A stretch of DNA of 64,000 bases from Candidatus Poribacteria bacterium (GTDB taxonomy: Bacteria; Poribacteria; WGA-4E; WGA-3G). A model generated the notes under the pieces. The model was given only the letters and a program-made list of their open reading frames with translations. It was not told where the DNA came from and did no database searches. Both the position numbers and the translations under genes were made by a program. Positions 1-8,620 of this stretch are shown in pieces. Position 1 is the stretch's first letter, and every line of letters starts with the position of its first letter. The stretch spans positions 1 through 64,000 of the forward strand of contig JAPPCZ010000082.1 of assembly GCA_028824685.1 (NCBI GenBank), given 5' to 3'.

Positions 1-271
1 GCAGACCACACCTCTTGAGTTCCGTAGGAACGACATATTTATCACAACGCGATTCGCACACACATATCACCCCCGACAAATGCCAAAAAGCGCATTTGGC
101 GTTGATTCACGGGGTTCAAGTGCTCAATAACATCATATCTATAAACATTGCGTCCCTACCAAATCAACGCTATGAATGCCTTTGGTAGAATGCGCTTTTT
201 GGCATTCTACATGATTCAGCGGGACTAAAGAGCAGTTCTGATATTCAGATATTTTAGATTCTTCAATAAAC
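1..271. repeat. Composite palindromic repeat cluster
   Basis: Gene-free leader of the window. It holds a GTTCC-GGAAC hairpin near 19-31. A hairpin with arms AAATGCC/GGCATTT and the GTTGATT end lies near 79-108. A composite at about 146-230 has the outer palindrome GTCCCTAC/GGGAC split by an insert starting CAAATCAACG. That insert itself carries a GTAGAATGC/GCATTCTAC hairpin, so three levels of nesting are visible. The same composite occurs in reverse at 15,447-15,515. No ORF here has coding character. Confidence 0.75.
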
Positions 272-1108
272 TCACTTTTCTTCAGGAATTTCAACCGGCA
301 AATCCAGCCGGTCTCCCCATTCTTTCCAAGACCCAATGTAGTTGCTTACTTTTGGATAACCGATAAGCCGCAACGCCAAATAGGTTTGGGAAGAACGGTA
401 TCCACCCTGTCAGTAGCACATTACCTGCTTCTCTGGTGTAATACCTACTGTTTCATACATTTGCCGAAGTTCATCAGCAGATTTGAATGCACCCGTTTCA
501 TCAAGATTATTGAGCCACTCTATATGTATAGAACCGGGAATTGCGCCAGCACGTTCAGCACGAGCAACTCTACCGTAGTGTTCATCATCTGTACGGGTAT
601 CTAAGGGGACGAAATCGTCTTGATTTAGCGAGGTATGAATCACATCCGCATCCATGTGTATACTACGTTTTGCTTCTATCGGAAATGGTGGTACTTCAGG
701 CGGTTCAACGCCTTCAGTGCTGACTGCTCCGTCTGCTGCTACCCATGCTTTGAAACCACCATCAAGTAAACGGGTGTTTGAGTGTCCTAAATATTCGCAA
801 AACCACAAACCGCGAGATGCCTTCGTCCCTGAAATGTTTTCATACCATATAATTGTTTTCGTATGGTCAAGACCGCGTTGTTGAAACAGGTAAGCAATCA
901 TCCACATAAAAGCGTCATAAGTTTCTTTGCGGGTATTGATGAGACTCAACCCAAAAAGATCGAGATGAAGCGCGCCCGGAATATGTCCGCTTAGATATTC
1001 ATGTGTCGGACGCGTATCAACGATACAAAACGATTCATCATTAAGATTGTCTTTCAATTCCTCAACTGAAATAACAAGTTGAGGATTCACGTAACCTTTG
1101 GATGCCAT
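272..1108 (-). CDS. Rhodanese-type sulfurtransferase, candidate selenoprotein (TGA at catalytic Cys)
   Basis: Reads as a two-domain thiosulfate / 3-mercaptopyruvate sulfurtransferase of about 278 residues, moving sulfane sulfur between small thiols or cyanide in the cytoplasm. The N-terminal rhodanese domain shows [16 protein letters not shown]; the C-terminal domain shows [11 protein letters not shown] and the active loop. In that loop the text is MCY-TGA-QGGYRSS: the in-frame TGA at 412-410 sits where the family has its catalytic Cys (CxxGx[RT]). The frame then stays open for 45 more codons with family-typical text ([22 protein letters not shown]) to a TGA at 272-274. I read the internal TGA as selenocysteine; a nonsense mutation is the alternative. 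A CCAAA-N4-TTTGG hairpin lies 21-34 nt after it but lacks the usual loop G. ATG 1108 is preferred (AAAGG about 10 nt upstream); TTG 1114 is possible. It starts 2 nt after the MATE gene, so it is probably co-transcribed. Confidence 0.8.
410..412 (-). other. In-frame TGA, putative selenocysteine codon of the rhodanese
   Basis: TGA codon on the minus strand flanked by TGC TAC and CAG GGT GGA TAC CGT. It differs by one base from either Cys codon and lies at the active-site position of the C-terminal rhodanese domain (residue 233 counted from ATG 1108). Recoding is an inference from position and from the intact downstream frame. Confidence 0.65.
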
Positions 1109-1110
1109 TT

Positions 1111-2499
1111 TCAAACTGCCTTTCTGGTAGGATTTTCACTACCATTTTTTATAATTTTTATTGTTTTCCATCTTCCCGTGCGATACCAAAGCCACATGGC
1201 GGCACCTTGCACCGTATTTGAAAGTGCAATTCCGAGCCAAACCCCTTTCAATCCGATAAAATGTGACAACAGCATAACAAGTCCTAAGCCAACTCCCATC
1301 TGAGCAGCGAGGGTAATAATCATCGGAGAAAAAGTATCACCAGCACCGTTAAGTGCCTTGCCCAACACTAAAGAAAATGCTATAAATCCAAATGTGAGCG
1401 ATAGGTACTGGAGGTAAACTGATCCGATTTTTATGACTTCTGAGTCATTGCTAAAAATCTGAATAAACATCTGCGGAAAAACAAGAAAAAGCACACCAAT
1501 TCCTGCCATAACCGTTGTGCCTAAGATGTTTCCCATCCGAGCTGATTTTTCTGCTCGCTCTATCTGGTTTGCGCCTAAATTCTGTCCGACTACAGGTGCA
1601 ACAGCATTCGCAATTCCAAAACCGGGATTCATTACGAGTATTCGGAGGCGCATGCAAATCGTATACGCAGCAACAGCATATTTGCCGTAAGGACCTATGA
1701 CCCATAGGAAACCGAGACGGGATAAATGTCGCCAGAATCCTTGCATAGAACTATAAATGCCTAATCTTAAAATGTCAAGCATTTCTACAAGATCAGCGCG
1801 AAGCCGGACATGTCGTAACGAAATTGGGGCGCGTCCGCTGAAACAGAGAAAAAGCAAAATAAGGACACCAACTCCTCTGCCAATGAGTGTAGCGTAAGCC
1901 GAACCTGCTACGCCTAATTTCGGGAATTTCCAAAGTCCAAAAATCAGCAGTGGATCAAGTGTAATGTTAATCAATGTGGATAGAATTAGCACAATCATAG
2001 GCGTAACTGCATCACCGCCAGCGCGAAAGATTGAACCAAGTGTCATTGACAAAAACATCGTACTGATACCAACAAGAATTATATGCATGTAAGTTGTGCC
2101 GAGTCGTATCACCTCTGGGTCTGTTGTTCGGACTGCACGTAAACCGACTTCTGCTAACGGGTAACCTACAATACCGATACCGATGGCAAAGAAAAAGGCT
2201 AATAGAATTGCCTGCATCGCTACGTGTCCCGCTTGCGCGTGATTTCTTGCACCGAGGTATTGTGCTACCATAATCCCAGCACCCGTTGAAATACCGAGAG
2301 AGAACACTGCAATTAACCGAAGCAAATTGCCACTTATCCCAACGGCAGCGATTGCAGCAGGTCCTAATCTGCCAACGAAAATCATATCAACAACATTGAA
2401 CGCGTCTTGGAGAATATAACCGAACGTTATCGGCACTGCAAGTTGCAATAGGTGGCGTAGGAGACTTCCTTGGGTCAAATCACCTCTTGTTTTATTCAT
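1111..2499 (-). CDS. MATE family multidrug/metabolite efflux transporter
   Basis: 462 residues, the usual MATE length, with about twelve hydrophobic segments in two pseudo-symmetric halves. Early text LQLAVPITFGYILQDAFNVVD and VDMIFVGRLG is typical of MatE domain helix 1-2, and the second half repeats the pattern (AVAPVVGQNLGANQIERAEK). It would export cationic compounds across the inner membrane using a Na+ or H+ gradient; the substrate cannot be told from sequence. It is first in a two-gene unit with the rhodanese, whose start follows its TGA stop by 2 nt. Assignment to the family is secure; the NorM/DinF subtype is not. Confidence 0.92.
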   Translation of the reverse strand: MNKTRGDLTQGSLLRHLLQLAVPITFGYILQDAFNVVDMIFVGRLGPAAIAAVGISGNLLRLIAVFSLGISTGAGIMVAQYLGARNHAQAGHVAMQAILLAFFFAIGIGIVGYPLAEVGLRAVRTTDPEVIRLGTTYMHIILVGISTMFLSMTLGSIFRAGGDAVTPMIVLILSTLINITLDPLLIFGLWKFPKLGVAGSAYATLIGRGVGVLILLFLCFSGRAPISLRHVRLRADLVEMLDILRLGIYSSMQGFWRHLSRLGFLWVIGPYGKYAVAAYTICMRLRILVMNPGFGIANAVAPVVGQNLGANQIERAEKSARMGNILGTTVMAGIGVLFLVFPQMFIQIFSNDSEVIKIGSVYLQYLSLTFGFIAFSLVLGKALNGAGDTFSPMIITLAAQMGVGLGLVMLLSHFIGLKGVWLGIALSNTVQGAAMWLWYRTGRWKTIKIIKNGSENPTRKAV

Positions 2500-2876
2500 T
2501 CATATCCTTACTGTCCAGTAGGATGGGCAATTTTCTTGCCATCCCAATTTTATCCTAATACCATTCTAAATAACTATGTAGCATCATTTCGTAGGTCCAA
2601 ATCAACGCAGCATGCACTGTTGGCATGCTGCGGGTAGAGCAACACGAAACCTGACAAATGCCAAAAAGCGCATTTGGCATTGATTTGGACACGTATGATT
2701 TTAGATAGAGTTTTCATGTCGGGTTTCGCTTCGCTCTACCCGACCTACAGTTTATTATGACAATTTATCAATTAGAAATGAAATAAGTTACTGATCCATT
2801 TATGCTTGAATTTAAAGTGCGACTGATTTATACTCAAACTAAAACACAAGATTATAAATAAGAAAGGAATAAAATA
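2500..2876. repeat. Repeat cluster between MATE and aminopeptidase genes
   Basis: Holds two small CAAATCAACG-type hairpins, one in each orientation: about 2,600-2,635 with arms CAGCATGC/GCATGCTG, and about 2,655-2,690 with arms AAATGCC/GGCATTT. Both interrupt a degenerate GTAGGTC...GGGTAGAGC element. A half copy of the TCGGGTTTCGCTTCGCTCTA repeat follows at about 2,718-2,752. The last 100 bases are AT-rich and lead to an AAAGGA ribosome site before GTG 2877; this is the divergent promoter space, but no convincing -35/-10 pair stands out. Confidence 0.7.
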
Positions 2877-3692
2877 GTGCGCGTTTTGATTATGTGCGAT
2901 ATGGAAGGTGTCAGCGGCATTGTTGTGTGGGATCAGGTTGATGGCGGTGCTGCGATGTTTGAAGAGGGTAGACTCCTCTATACCGAAGAGATTAACGCTG
3001 CAGTGCGCGGTGCTAAAGCCGCTGGTGCTACGGAGATTGTTGTTGTGGATTGCCACGGAGCAGGAAAAGGTTGGACATTTAATTCGCTTATCCCAGACAA
3101 AATACATCCGGATTGTGAGTGGGTGGCACACCACGGATGGGGACGGTTTGACGACATGTGGAATGATGGGTGCGATGCTTGTTTGCTTATCGGGATGCAT
3201 GCTCGTAATAACACTCCCGATGGTGTGTTGTGCCATACTATTTCTACTGTGCGATATCGTAACCTTTGGTTCAATGATGATCTTGTTGGAGAAACGGGCG
3301 TAAATGCGGCACTCAACGGACATTACGGTGTTCCGATTGCACTTGTTACAGGGGATGCGGCAGTTTGTAGAGAAGCCAAAGAACTACTCGGTGAAGCATT
3401 GCCAACGGTTGCTGTTAAAAAGGGACTCAGTCGATACAGCGCAAGACATATCCCACCCGTACGTGCCCGCCAAATGATAGAAGACGCAGCCAAAGATGCC
3501 CTCTCAGATTTAACAAGCGTGCGTCCATACATACCTGCTCAACCAACAACGATCAAAATTGAAGTTTCAAGTGTAGATAAACTTGCAGACTTCAAAGGAC
3601 GACCCGGTGTTGAAATAACGGGATCCGTCACCGCTGAGAGTCGTGCAAAAGATTGGATGACAGCGTGGAATCAGTTCTGGCCTTTTGTTTAA
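2877..3692 (+). CDS. M55 family D-aminopeptidase (DppA-like)
   Basis: 271 residues, the full length of the DppA zinc D-aminopeptidase family (B. subtilis DppA type), which releases N-terminal D-amino acids from peptides. The zinc-site text is clear: MCDMEGVSG at the N-terminus, DCHGAG near residue 60, the HH of VAHHGWGR, and LIGMHA. The ending GVEITGSVTAE is also typical. The start is GTG 2877 (VRVLIMCDMEG) behind AAAGGA. No dipeptide transporter genes adjoin, unlike the B. subtilis dpp operon, so a role in D-amino-acid scavenging from wall peptides is plausible but not shown. It converges with the VOC gene across the hairpin array. Confidence 0.93.
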   Translation: MRVLIMCDMEGVSGIVVWDQVDGGAAMFEEGRLLYTEEINAAVRGAKAAGATEIVVVDCHGAGKGWTFNSLIPDKIHPDCEWVAHHGWGRFDDMWNDGCDACLLIGMHARNNTPDGVLCHTISTVRYRNLWFNDDLVGETGVNAALNGHYGVPIALVTGDAAVCREAKELLGEALPTVAVKKGLSRYSARHIPPVRARQMIEDAAKDALSDLTSVRPYIPAQPTTIKIEVSSVDKLADFKGRPGVEITGSVTAESRAKDWMTAWNQFWPFV

Positions 3693-3719
3693 GATTTCCT
3701 TGCTTATCACCAAAATTTT

Positions 3720-4035
3720 GCGGGTAAATGTCGCGATTCGGAGATCGCTCCTACAGAACCCTCTCTTTGTAGGAGTCGCGATTCGGAGATCGCTCCTACA
3801 GAACCCTCTCTTTGTAGGAGTCGCGATTCGGAGATCGCTCCTACAGAACATCCTCTTTTTATAGGAGTCGCGATTCGGAGATCGCTCCTACAGAACATCC
3901 TCTTTTTATAGGAGTCGCGATTCGGAGATCGCTCCTATCGGACATCTAAATGTCGCGATTCGGAGATCGCTCCTACAAAGAGGTCTCGATTCGGGGATCG
4001 CTCCTACTGGACATCTAATGGTCGCGATATAGCAC
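3720..4035. repeat. Tandem array of 45-47 bp hairpin units
   Basis: Six identical cores beginning TCGCGATTCGGAGATCGCTC start at 3731, 3776, 3821, 3868, 3915 and 3953; a seventh (3984) and an eighth (4022) are degenerate. The period is 45, 45, 47 and 47, then shorter. Each core is a hairpin, GCGAT-TCGGAG-ATCGC, flanked by AGGAG/CTCCT. The array fills the space between two convergent genes, so it may stop transcription from both sides (inference). Frames through it give a 15-residue periodic peptide that is not a gene. Confidence 0.92.
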
Positions 4036-4050
4036 GTGATCATATAAGCC

Positions 4051-4473
4051 CTAAGATTCTTCAAGCACGTCAAGCGGGTCGCCAGAAGCATCTTTGCGCT
4101 CCAAGAGTTCAACCTCGTAACCATCCGGATCAGTGATAAATGCCATCTTCATTCCACCGGAGGTAAATTGTTTACGCCACTCATCCGGCCAAATTTCCAA
4201 TCCTGCTTTTTCCAAACCGTCGCAAAATTCGACTATATCTGGGACACCAATTGCAAAATGCATCAGGTCTTCCTGCACCTGAAGATCAAAATCAGGTGAA
4301 TAGGTTAACTCCAATGTGTGAGCATTGCCCGGTAGTTCAAGATGCACAATCTGGTTGCCTGCGGGGGATTTATCGCTCCGACTCAAAACTTTGAAACCTA
4401 AATGGTCACAATACCATTGAATAGAATGATCAAGGTCGCTGACGCGAACCCGTGTATGTAGAAAAACTGCCAT
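4051..4473 (-). CDS. VOC superfamily (glyoxalase I-like) protein
   Basis: 140 residues, one vicinal-oxygen-chelate module pair as in lactoylglutathione lyase. The four expected metal ligands are visible: His in FLHTRVRV, Glu in LELTYSP, His in LMHFAIGV and Glu in GYEVELLE. The domain ends FITDPDGYEVELLE, as in GloA. It could isomerise the methylglyoxal hemithioacetal or act on another small substrate; the fold is certain, the substrate is not. ATG 4473 is chosen because AAGGAGAC precedes it by a few bases; the longer frame to 4509 has no ribosome site. A short C-terminal tail rich in Asp and Glu extends past the domain. Confidence 0.88.
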   Translation of the reverse strand: MAVFLHTRVRVSDLDHSIQWYCDHLGFKVLSRSDKSPAGNQIVHLELPGNAHTLELTYSPDFDLQVQEDLMHFAIGVPDIVEFCDGLEKAGLEIWPDEWRKQFTSGGMKMAFITDPDGYEVELLERKDASGDPLDVLEES

Positions 4474-4570
4474 ATTTGTCTCCTTATTTTCGTTATGTAT
4501 GAAGGTCAATCAACCATTTAGAGATACTAACATACTCTTATAATTTTGGCAAGCACATTCCCAACACCGT

Positions 4571-4710
4571 CAGGGCTATTTCGTATTAAGAATTATCGGT
4601 TAATGAATTTTACTCAGAGTTTATATTGTAGGTCGGGTAGAGCGAAGCGAAACCCGACACGTTTAGCCCATGTCGGGTTTCGCTTCGCTCTACCCGACCT
4701 ACAATACTGA
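4571..4710. repeat. Long palindrome of the GTAGGTCGGGTAGAGCG family
   Basis: Begins CAGGGCTATTTCG, resembling the TIR of the MITE at 29,860, then runs through AAGAATTATCGGTTAAT into GTAGGTCGGGTAGAGCGAAG at 4629. About 15 bases after that arm comes its inverted copy (TTCGCTTCGCTCTACCCGAC), ending at 4704. The pair would form a near-perfect stem of about 30 bp. It is in a non-coding gap between two minus-strand genes. Confidence 0.8.
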
Positions 4711-4738
4711 TATTCTCACTTCGTGGTTTAATTAATTC

Positions 4739-7402
4739 CTAATCAGTCGTATAACTATTTACATGTTCATGGATTTGCTGTCGTTCAAGGTTAGCATGCG
4801 GGTCTGCACGGCGCGCAATGCCTGTAATTGCATCAACGGACTCGTCTGCTTTAAATCGCAAATATAGTTTTTGTGATTTCTCAGCCATAGATTGATTTTT
4901 GAGTGCACGATAGCACCGCATCATATTGTAATGTGCATCTAAATCTTCTGGATCAACCTCAAGCGTCTTCTCAAATTGTACTAAAGCGGTTTCATATTCA
5001 CGTTTCAGAAAATACATGCGTCCCAATTCGTTGCGAACGCGGGTATCACGCGGGAATTGTGAGGCAGCCTGTAGGAGATGTTGAATTGCTATGTCATAGT
5101 TACCATAAGATTCTTGAACGAGGGCATAAAAGTAGTGCACCTTTGCGCGATGCAAGTTTTCTGGAAGCAACGTTTTCTGAATCTCAAAAGCCTTATTGAG
5201 CATTGCTTCGGCACCGCGCATATCCCCCTCTTTGATGCGACATCGGGCAATATTCACCCACCCATCCATATAATTAGGGTCAATTTCGGTGACTTTTAGA
5301 AAGGCGGTTTGTGCGGCTCTGAGATCACCTTGTAGGAGAAGTCCGATGCCGTAGTCGTTCCAACGTTCACGCGCGTTTTCTACTTCTACTTTCTGTTTAG
5401 GTGTGTTTTGTGATGACGTTATTACATGAAGCGTCGCATTTGCCTCTGCCATCATAGTAATTGGCAGATTTGGAATCGACTTGATTTTACCAGCGACATT
5501 AGACATATCACCTGTCCAAACCCACTTACCATCGTCGTAGCCTTTATCCACCTGAAAATCTGTATCTTCTGGGTCGCGAACCCCAGCATAAGCCCACTGT
5601 GTATGCCACCAGTTAAACTTACGATAATTGAGTTTCGCTTCCAAGTTGAGAATTTCTCCACAATCGGACGGAAATTCCAGACGATACCGCACAGTATCAG
5701 CAGCACCTGGCGGAATAGTTCGTGAATATAGCACAGTCCGCATTGCCCATGCATTCCGTTTGTTGATTAGGTTGCCGTGTGCATCCAACATATAAGCACG
5801 GTAAAAATGCGCGCTCGGGTCAACAGGCCCATTACCATCAGGCGCATCAATTCTTCCGTTCCAAAACACGATTTTGCCGTCTTCATCCGTGGCTTTCATC
5901 TCAAGCCAGATGTCAAATGCATCAATTGTTCCCGCGGGGAATTGATGACCGACACCTCGCGTTCGCACTACTACCTCAATAAGTGGGTCTTCACCTCGTA
6001 TTATTTCAATTCCGTTTTTGGGAATCGGCATTCCATTGGCAAACAAGTCTAAAGTTATCACATCATTTTGCAAAAAGTCTATTACTACTTGGAGCTGTTC
6101 TTCATGTTTATTTACAAAGGGAAGGGCAGTGTTTGCAGCAGGAAAACGGTGGCTATGTACTTTGCCGTTGATATTACCCGCATCCGTAGAGTCTACAAGC
6201 GGCATGTGGCAATCAGCACACTTCTTTGCTTTTTCGGGATAGTAAAATGAGAGCGCGCCTTGTTGGGAGACACCACTTTTTTGCCATTGGTCATAGTCGT
6301 TGAAACCACGCACCCATTTAAAATTATTGACAGGAAAATCCAGATGCACCTTATGACAGGTTGAACAGAATTCTGCAGTATTGTCTCGGTGAAATGGTTT
6401 AAGAAAACTCTTTTTATGTGGCTCAGGGTCAAGGCGAATGAGATAGTTGTGCAAACTTCGGATAAAACGATTATCACTTGATGCGATATCATGGAGTGGC
6501 GGGTATTTAATCACATATCCACTGTTACCCATCGTGTCCTTTACCTTTTCCATAGAGTGGCACGCAGTACATGCTAAACCTGCTTGCGCAGCAGGTGTAT
6601 GTAGATTTTCCTCAATCGGTCTATCCATTATACCATTGAGTAGAATCGCTGGATCGTGGCATCCACCGCACCATTTGGAAGATTCAATCCCGTTCACCTC
6701 CTGCATATAGACGATTGACTTTCGGTACCACTGGTTATTGAAAGATGAGAAATGATGTGCAGATTCGTTCCACTGCCGAAAAATATCAGGATGACATCCC
6801 TTTGTGGCACATGTTTCTGATGTAAGAAAGAAATCAGTCGGAATTAGGTTACCTGTCTCAGTTTCAACGGATGCTGGGAAAAAGTGACCAGTTGTTCCGC
6901 CACCTTCCTCGTACATACTTGTGGGTGGCAGTGCGGGGTTTTTGACAAGATAGTCCTTATTTGGAAAATAGTGTTGGGAGAGTTTTGCGCCAATCGGGAA
7001 AAACACTACGCCAACTAATACACAGACAATTACGTTTTTGAATCTTGGTGAAAGATTTGTGCTGTCCTTCAATAAGTGAACGGTGAACAGAAGACTTCCA
7101 ACGCTAATACTAATAATATGCGTAATGAGAAGCCAACGATAGGGCGTAGTCGCGCCGACTACCATCAGATAACCACCCGTAGCGATTCCAACGATTAACC
7201 CGAAAACGCCAATACGACCAAGAGATGATATGTCTTTGGATTTTTGAAAAAGGTAGATAGCAAATGGAATTATTAATACAATTCCAAGTGCTAAATGAAA
7301 CAGGATATTTAAAATGTAGAAAAGTGTTGGTTCACCAAAACTGAATAGATATGCACTGTTGAGTAGTAATATGAGAAAAACCAGTATGGATAATTTTCGC
7401 AT
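4739..7402 (-). CDS. Membrane multiheme cytochrome c with C-terminal TPR domain
   Basis: 887 residues in three parts. Residues 1-145 hold four or five hydrophobic helices. Residues 195-400 carry heme-binding motifs: CATKGCH (CX4CH, residue 198), then CGGCH (245), CTACH (278), CSTCH (346) and CADCH (395), with several extra His residues that could be distal ligands (SAHHFSS, CHKVHLDF). Roughly 670-860 are TPRs (LLLQGDLRAAQTAFLKV, ELGRMYFLKREYETALVQFE). The layout suggests a membrane-anchored periplasmic electron-transfer protein; the middle region (400-640) looks like a beta-rich domain. I cannot name its donor or acceptor. It stands alone between repeat-filled gaps. The family resembles cytochrome c554-like proteins in heme spacing only. 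Confidence 0.85.
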   Translation of the reverse strand: MRKLSILVFLILLLNSAYLFSFGEPTLFYILNILFHLALGIVLIIPFAIYLFQKSKDISSLGRIGVFGLIVGIATGGYLMVVGATTPYRWLLITHIISISVGSLLFTVHLLKDSTNLSPRFKNVIVCVLVGVVFFPIGAKLSQHYFPNKDYLVKNPALPPTSMYEEGGGTTGHFFPASVETETGNLIPTDFFLTSETCATKGCHPDIFRQWNESAHHFSSFNNQWYRKSIVYMQEVNGIESSKWCGGCHDPAILLNGIMDRPIEENLHTPAAQAGLACTACHSMEKVKDTMGNSGYVIKYPPLHDIASSDNRFIRSLHNYLIRLDPEPHKKSFLKPFHRDNTAEFCSTCHKVHLDFPVNNFKWVRGFNDYDQWQKSGVSQQGALSFYYPEKAKKCADCHMPLVDSTDAGNINGKVHSHRFPAANTALPFVNKHEEQLQVVIDFLQNDVITLDLFANGMPIPKNGIEIIRGEDPLIEVVVRTRGVGHQFPAGTIDAFDIWLEMKATDEDGKIVFWNGRIDAPDGNGPVDPSAHFYRAYMLDAHGNLINKRNAWAMRTVLYSRTIPPGAADTVRYRLEFPSDCGEILNLEAKLNYRKFNWWHTQWAYAGVRDPEDTDFQVDKGYDDGKWVWTGDMSNVAGKIKSIPNLPITMMAEANATLHVITSSQNTPKQKVEVENARERWNDYGIGLLLQGDLRAAQTAFLKVTEIDPNYMDGWVNIARCRIKEGDMRGAEAMLNKAFEIQKTLLPENLHRAKVHYFYALVQESYGNYDIAIQHLLQAASQFPRDTRVRNELGRMYFLKREYETALVQFEKTLEVDPEDLDAHYNMMRCYRALKNQSMAEKSQKLYLRFKADESVDAITGIARRADPHANLERQQIHEHVNSYTTD

Positions 7403-7864
7403 GAATTCGCCTGCAAAAGGTTTGTGAGTTTAGTTGCTCTGCATATTACAACTTTTCAATATATTTAGTAGTTACGCAATTTCTGATATTTTGGCATTAA
7501 TTATGGTTAAAATGGCGTGATTTTCAGCAGAATTCTGAATTACCGGCGCGTTTACATGAAGATTAAGTAATTAAATCGGTAATTTTCATTATACATATTT
7601 GGTACATTTTAAGTGCTCTTCAGTCCCATGAATCAACGCCAAATCAACGGTATGAATGCCATTTAGGCATTCACCGGGTATTTGGCGGGGACGATATGTT
7701 CCGAAGCACATCAACAATAAATATGCCGTTCCTACGGAACTCAATAGGCGGTGGGTAACATTTTTCTATAAACATTTCGTCCCTACGGGACTAAAGAAAT
7801 TACCGAAATATTTATTTAATCTTCATCAAAACGCGCCTACTATTCGTGCGTAAGTCCTAATATT
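7403..7864. repeat. Repeat-filled gap with nested hairpins
   Basis: After an AT-rich stretch upstream of the cytochrome gene, 7,616-7,830 holds a nested hairpin: a CAACGCCAA...TTGGCG element whose loop contains a second element, CAACGG...CCGG with arms GAATGCC/GGCATTC. Two simple palindromes follow, GTTCCTACGGAAC (about 7,730) and GTCCCTACGGGAC (about 7,780). The block 7,690-7,830 reappears inverted at 62,875-62,990. No coding frame is convincing. Confidence 0.75.
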
Positions 7865-8620
7865 TTATCCTGCGGTATAGCCGCCATCAATTGGCAAAGC
7901 GATGCCCGTAACGAACGCAGATTCATCGGAGGCGAGGTATAATGCGCCGTAGGCGATTTCTTCAGGTTGGCCAAGTCTACGCATTGGATGTTTATTGGCA
8001 AGTTTCTGATATTCATCTGGTGTTTTGATGACTCCAGCAACTAAAGGTGTTTCCACGAAACCCGGACAGATGCAGTTTACACGTATATTGTCTTCTGCAT
8101 AATCAAGTGCCATGCCTCGTGTCAAGTTTGTGACAGCGCCTTTGGATGCGACATACGCTGCGCGAACATCTGCCCCGACAATTCCGTAAATGGAGGACAT
8201 ATTGATGATTGATCCGCCTCCGTTTTTCTGCATCGCAGGAATAGCTGCCTTTGCACACAGAAAAACACCGTTAAGGTTCACATCTAAACAACGATGCCAG
8301 TCCTCTTCTGGCAGTTCAGCAACAGGTAAACGCATGGCAATCCCAGCACTATTGAGCAAGGTATCAAGTTTGCCATAGTTTTTTAATGTTTGCGCGACCA
8401 TCTGCTCAGTGTCAGCTTTAATTGTTACGTCGGTTTGAATAAAAATCGCTTCGTTACCTGCGTCTTGAATGTCTGTGACGGTCTGGTTCCCGCCATTTTC
8501 ATCAATGTCAGCAACAACAACTTTTGCACCGTGTTCAGCAAAAAGTTTTGCAGTGGCTTTTCCGATTCCAGATGCAGCACCTGTGATGATAGCAACTTTA
8601 TCTTTTAGTCGCACAGTCAC
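7865..8620 (-). CDS. SDR family NAD(P)-dependent oxidoreductase
   Basis: 251 residues of classical short-chain dehydrogenase. Cofactor motif TGAASGIG is near the N-terminus, ADIDE after the second strand suggests NAD preference, and LLNSAG follows. The catalytic set is visible: Ser in INMSSIYG, then YVASK (Y-x-x-x-K). It ends DGGYTAG, a classical SDR terminus. The start is taken as GTG 8620, which has GGAAGG 7 nt upstream inside the preceding gene; TTG 8635 would place the ribosome site inside the protein. The 4-bp GTGA overlap with the FAH-family gene implies translational coupling, so the pair probably acts on one oxidised sugar- or aromatic-derived substrate. Confidence 0.93.
   Translation of the reverse strand: MTVRLKDKVAIITGAASGIGKATAKLFAEHGAKVVVADIDENGGNQTVTDIQDAGNEAIFIQTDVTIKADTEQMVAQTLKNYGKLDTLLNSAGIAMRLPVAELPEEDWHRCLDVNLNGVFLCAKAAIPAMQKNGGGSIINMSSIYGIVGADVRAAYVASKGAVTNLTRGMALDYAEDNIRVNCICPGFVETPLVAGVIKTPDEYQKLANKHPMRRLGQPEEIAYGALYLASDESAFVTGIALPIDGGYTAG

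Noticed and set aside
3567..3898. Minus-strand frames giving periodic peptides (CRSDLRIATPTKRG repeats)
   Set aside because: They are translations of the 45-47 bp hairpin array; no ribosome site, and they overlap the end of the aminopeptidase gene.
3720..4035. CRISPR array
   Set aside because: The repeat core is a hairpin with near-identical short spacers of the same sequence, and no cas genes are present; true spacers would be unique and 30-40 bp.
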